Assembly: GCF_014202225.1 (NCBI RefSeq)
Contig: NZ_JACHGE010000010.1
Coordinates: forward strand, 1-64,000
Direction: 5' to 3'
DNA length: 64,000 nucleotides
Source of the DNA: Algibacter amylolyticus
GTDB taxonomy: Bacteria; Bacteroidota; Bacteroidia; Flavobacteriales; Flavobacteriaceae
This document shows positions 63,370 through 64,000 of this stretch, one piece after another. The number at the start of each line of letters is the position of its first letter. Positions within the stretch are counted from its first letter, which is position 1. The notes under the pieces were generated by a model. That model ran no database searches and had not been told where the DNA came from. It saw only the letters and a program-made list of their open reading frames with translations. Made by a program: the position numbers and the translations under genes.

Positions 63370-64000
63370 ATGCTAGAAGGGTATAAAAAAAAATATCACC
63401 AGAACAATTTTCAATACATTTTAGTAGATGATTTTGGCGCTGTCCTAGAAACGGATAATAATCTTTTTACGGTGCAACCCAAATCGCTTTTACAAGAGTG
63501 CCACCCGTTTTTTGAAATATTAAGCGGTTTACTTCAAGTGAATGATGAAACTTTTGAGTTTTCATGTATTAATCTCGATTTCGAGAATGAAATTCTTATT
63601 GCTGATATTACTATTATTTCTCAAAACAAAAACGAAAACCTTGTTATTTTAGAGAATTTAACAAAACACTATAACAATTACCAACTTACTGCCCAAACTA
63701 GAAACGAATCCATTATAAACTCTCAGGTTTTAGAGTTAAAAAACGAGTATTTGCTAGAAAAAGAGACCTTTAAAAACAACTTTATAGCAAACTTTAGCCA
63801 TCAACTAAGAAATCCTATAACGGCGTCCATTATTTTTAGCGATTTACTTATTAATAGTAATTTGAGTGCCGATCAAAAAAACTACTTGGATATCATTCAA
63901 TCTGCAAATAAAGATTTAAAAACTAGAATTGAAGATATTCTAGATATTTCGAAAATTGAATCTGGTAAATTAAGCTTAAACGAGAAAGTTTTCGACTTTA
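63370..64000 (+). CDS. Histidine kinase (C-terminus off window)
   Basis: 210 codons visible. The N-terminal region (to about residue 110) is a PAS-like sensor (FQYILVDDFGAVLETDNNLF), cytoplasmic with no membrane segment. A coiled-coil linker follows, then the HisKA dimerization domain with FIANFSHQLRNPITASIIFS; phospho-acceptor His144. DILDISKIESGKLSLNEKVF matches the second helix. The ATPase domain lies beyond the edge. The start is 5 bp past the GTPase stop, so GTPase state may feed into its phosphorylation (inference). Confidence 0.88.
   Translation, partial: MLEGYKKKYHQNNFQYILVDDFGAVLETDNNLFTVQPKSLLQECHPFFEILSGLLQVNDETFEFSCINLDFENEILIADITIISQNKNENLVILENLTKHYNNYQLTAQTRNESIINSQVLELKNEYLLEKETFKNNFIANFSHQLRNPITASIIFSDLLINSNLSADQKNYLDIIQSANKDLKTRIEDILDISKIESGKLSLNEKVFDF

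Overview
The window looks like chromosome of a marine-type member of the Flavobacteriaceae (Bacteroidota). The base composition is AT-rich. Several -7 promoter boxes fit TAnnTTTG, and Shine-Dalgarno sequences are essentially absent except in front of rpsU. The tmRNA tag reads GENNYALAA, and the family content (DUF2851, DUF3467, DUF1361, FucP-like MFS, giant repeat adhesin) is typical of the group. No species can be named from sequence alone.

Layout. 1-4235 (minus): the N-terminal 1,411 codons of a giant secreted adhesin-like protein, running off the left edge inside an array of exact 327-bp repeats. 4.6-7.3 kb: prfC, a small 4Fe-4S protein, a strong bidirectional terminator, and a DUF3467 gene with a duplicated scrap of its own 3' end. 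7.4-22.5 kb (minus): the information-processing block rpsU, xerC-like recombinase, hpf, tRNA-Thr/Tyr/Gly/Thr, tuf, tRNA-Trp, secE, nusG, rplKAJL, rpoB, rpoC. 22.9-38.6 kb: mixed housekeeping genes (acyl-CoA dehydrogenase, HhH protein, AGCS symporter, K+ channel, PspC, DUF2851, sterol desaturase-like, YkgJ-like, methyltransferase, an outer-membrane barrel plus a large TPR protein, ftsE). 38.6-49.6 kb: a surface-polysaccharide cluster with three GT2 glycosyltransferases on plus and a tightly overlapped eight-gene minus operon (two paralogous Wzx flippases, small membrane protein, methyltransferase, sulfatase-fold enzyme, acyltransferase, PLP aminotransferase, FdtA-like ketoisomerase). 50-54.6 kb: typA, kdsA (metal-type Cys present), a barrel protein and a double-CDGSH protein. 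55.4-57.8 kb: a small locus around a winged-helix regulator, with near-identical palindromes at three promoters. 58-60.5 kb: small membrane proteins and a saccharopine/alanine dehydrogenase-like enzyme. 60.76-61.2 kb: ssrA (tmRNA) and its terminator, then a decayed sugar transporter. 61.7-64.0 kb: an operon of a coiled-coil protein, a probable small-GTPase partner, a Ras/Rab-like GTPase and a histidine kinase cut by the right edge.

How parts work together. The 7.4-22.5 kb block makes RNA polymerase, ribosomal stalk proteins, EF-Tu and matching tRNAs. prfC, typA, hpf and ssrA add translation release, stress and rescue functions. KdsA feeds LPS core/KDO, and the 38-49 kb cluster probably builds and exports a surface glycan containing an amino-sugar.

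Most interesting: (1) the GTPase/partner/kinase operon at 61.7-64 kb; (2) a family of 85-150 bp interspersed elements bounded by GCGTTA...TAACGC, five copies in the window; (3) matching palindromic operators overlapping -7 boxes around the regulator at 56.1 kb; (4) the strong Shine-Dalgarno of rpsU; (5) a mosaic 327-bp repeat unit in the adhesin; (6) an apparent ATT start codon at 32.5 kb.
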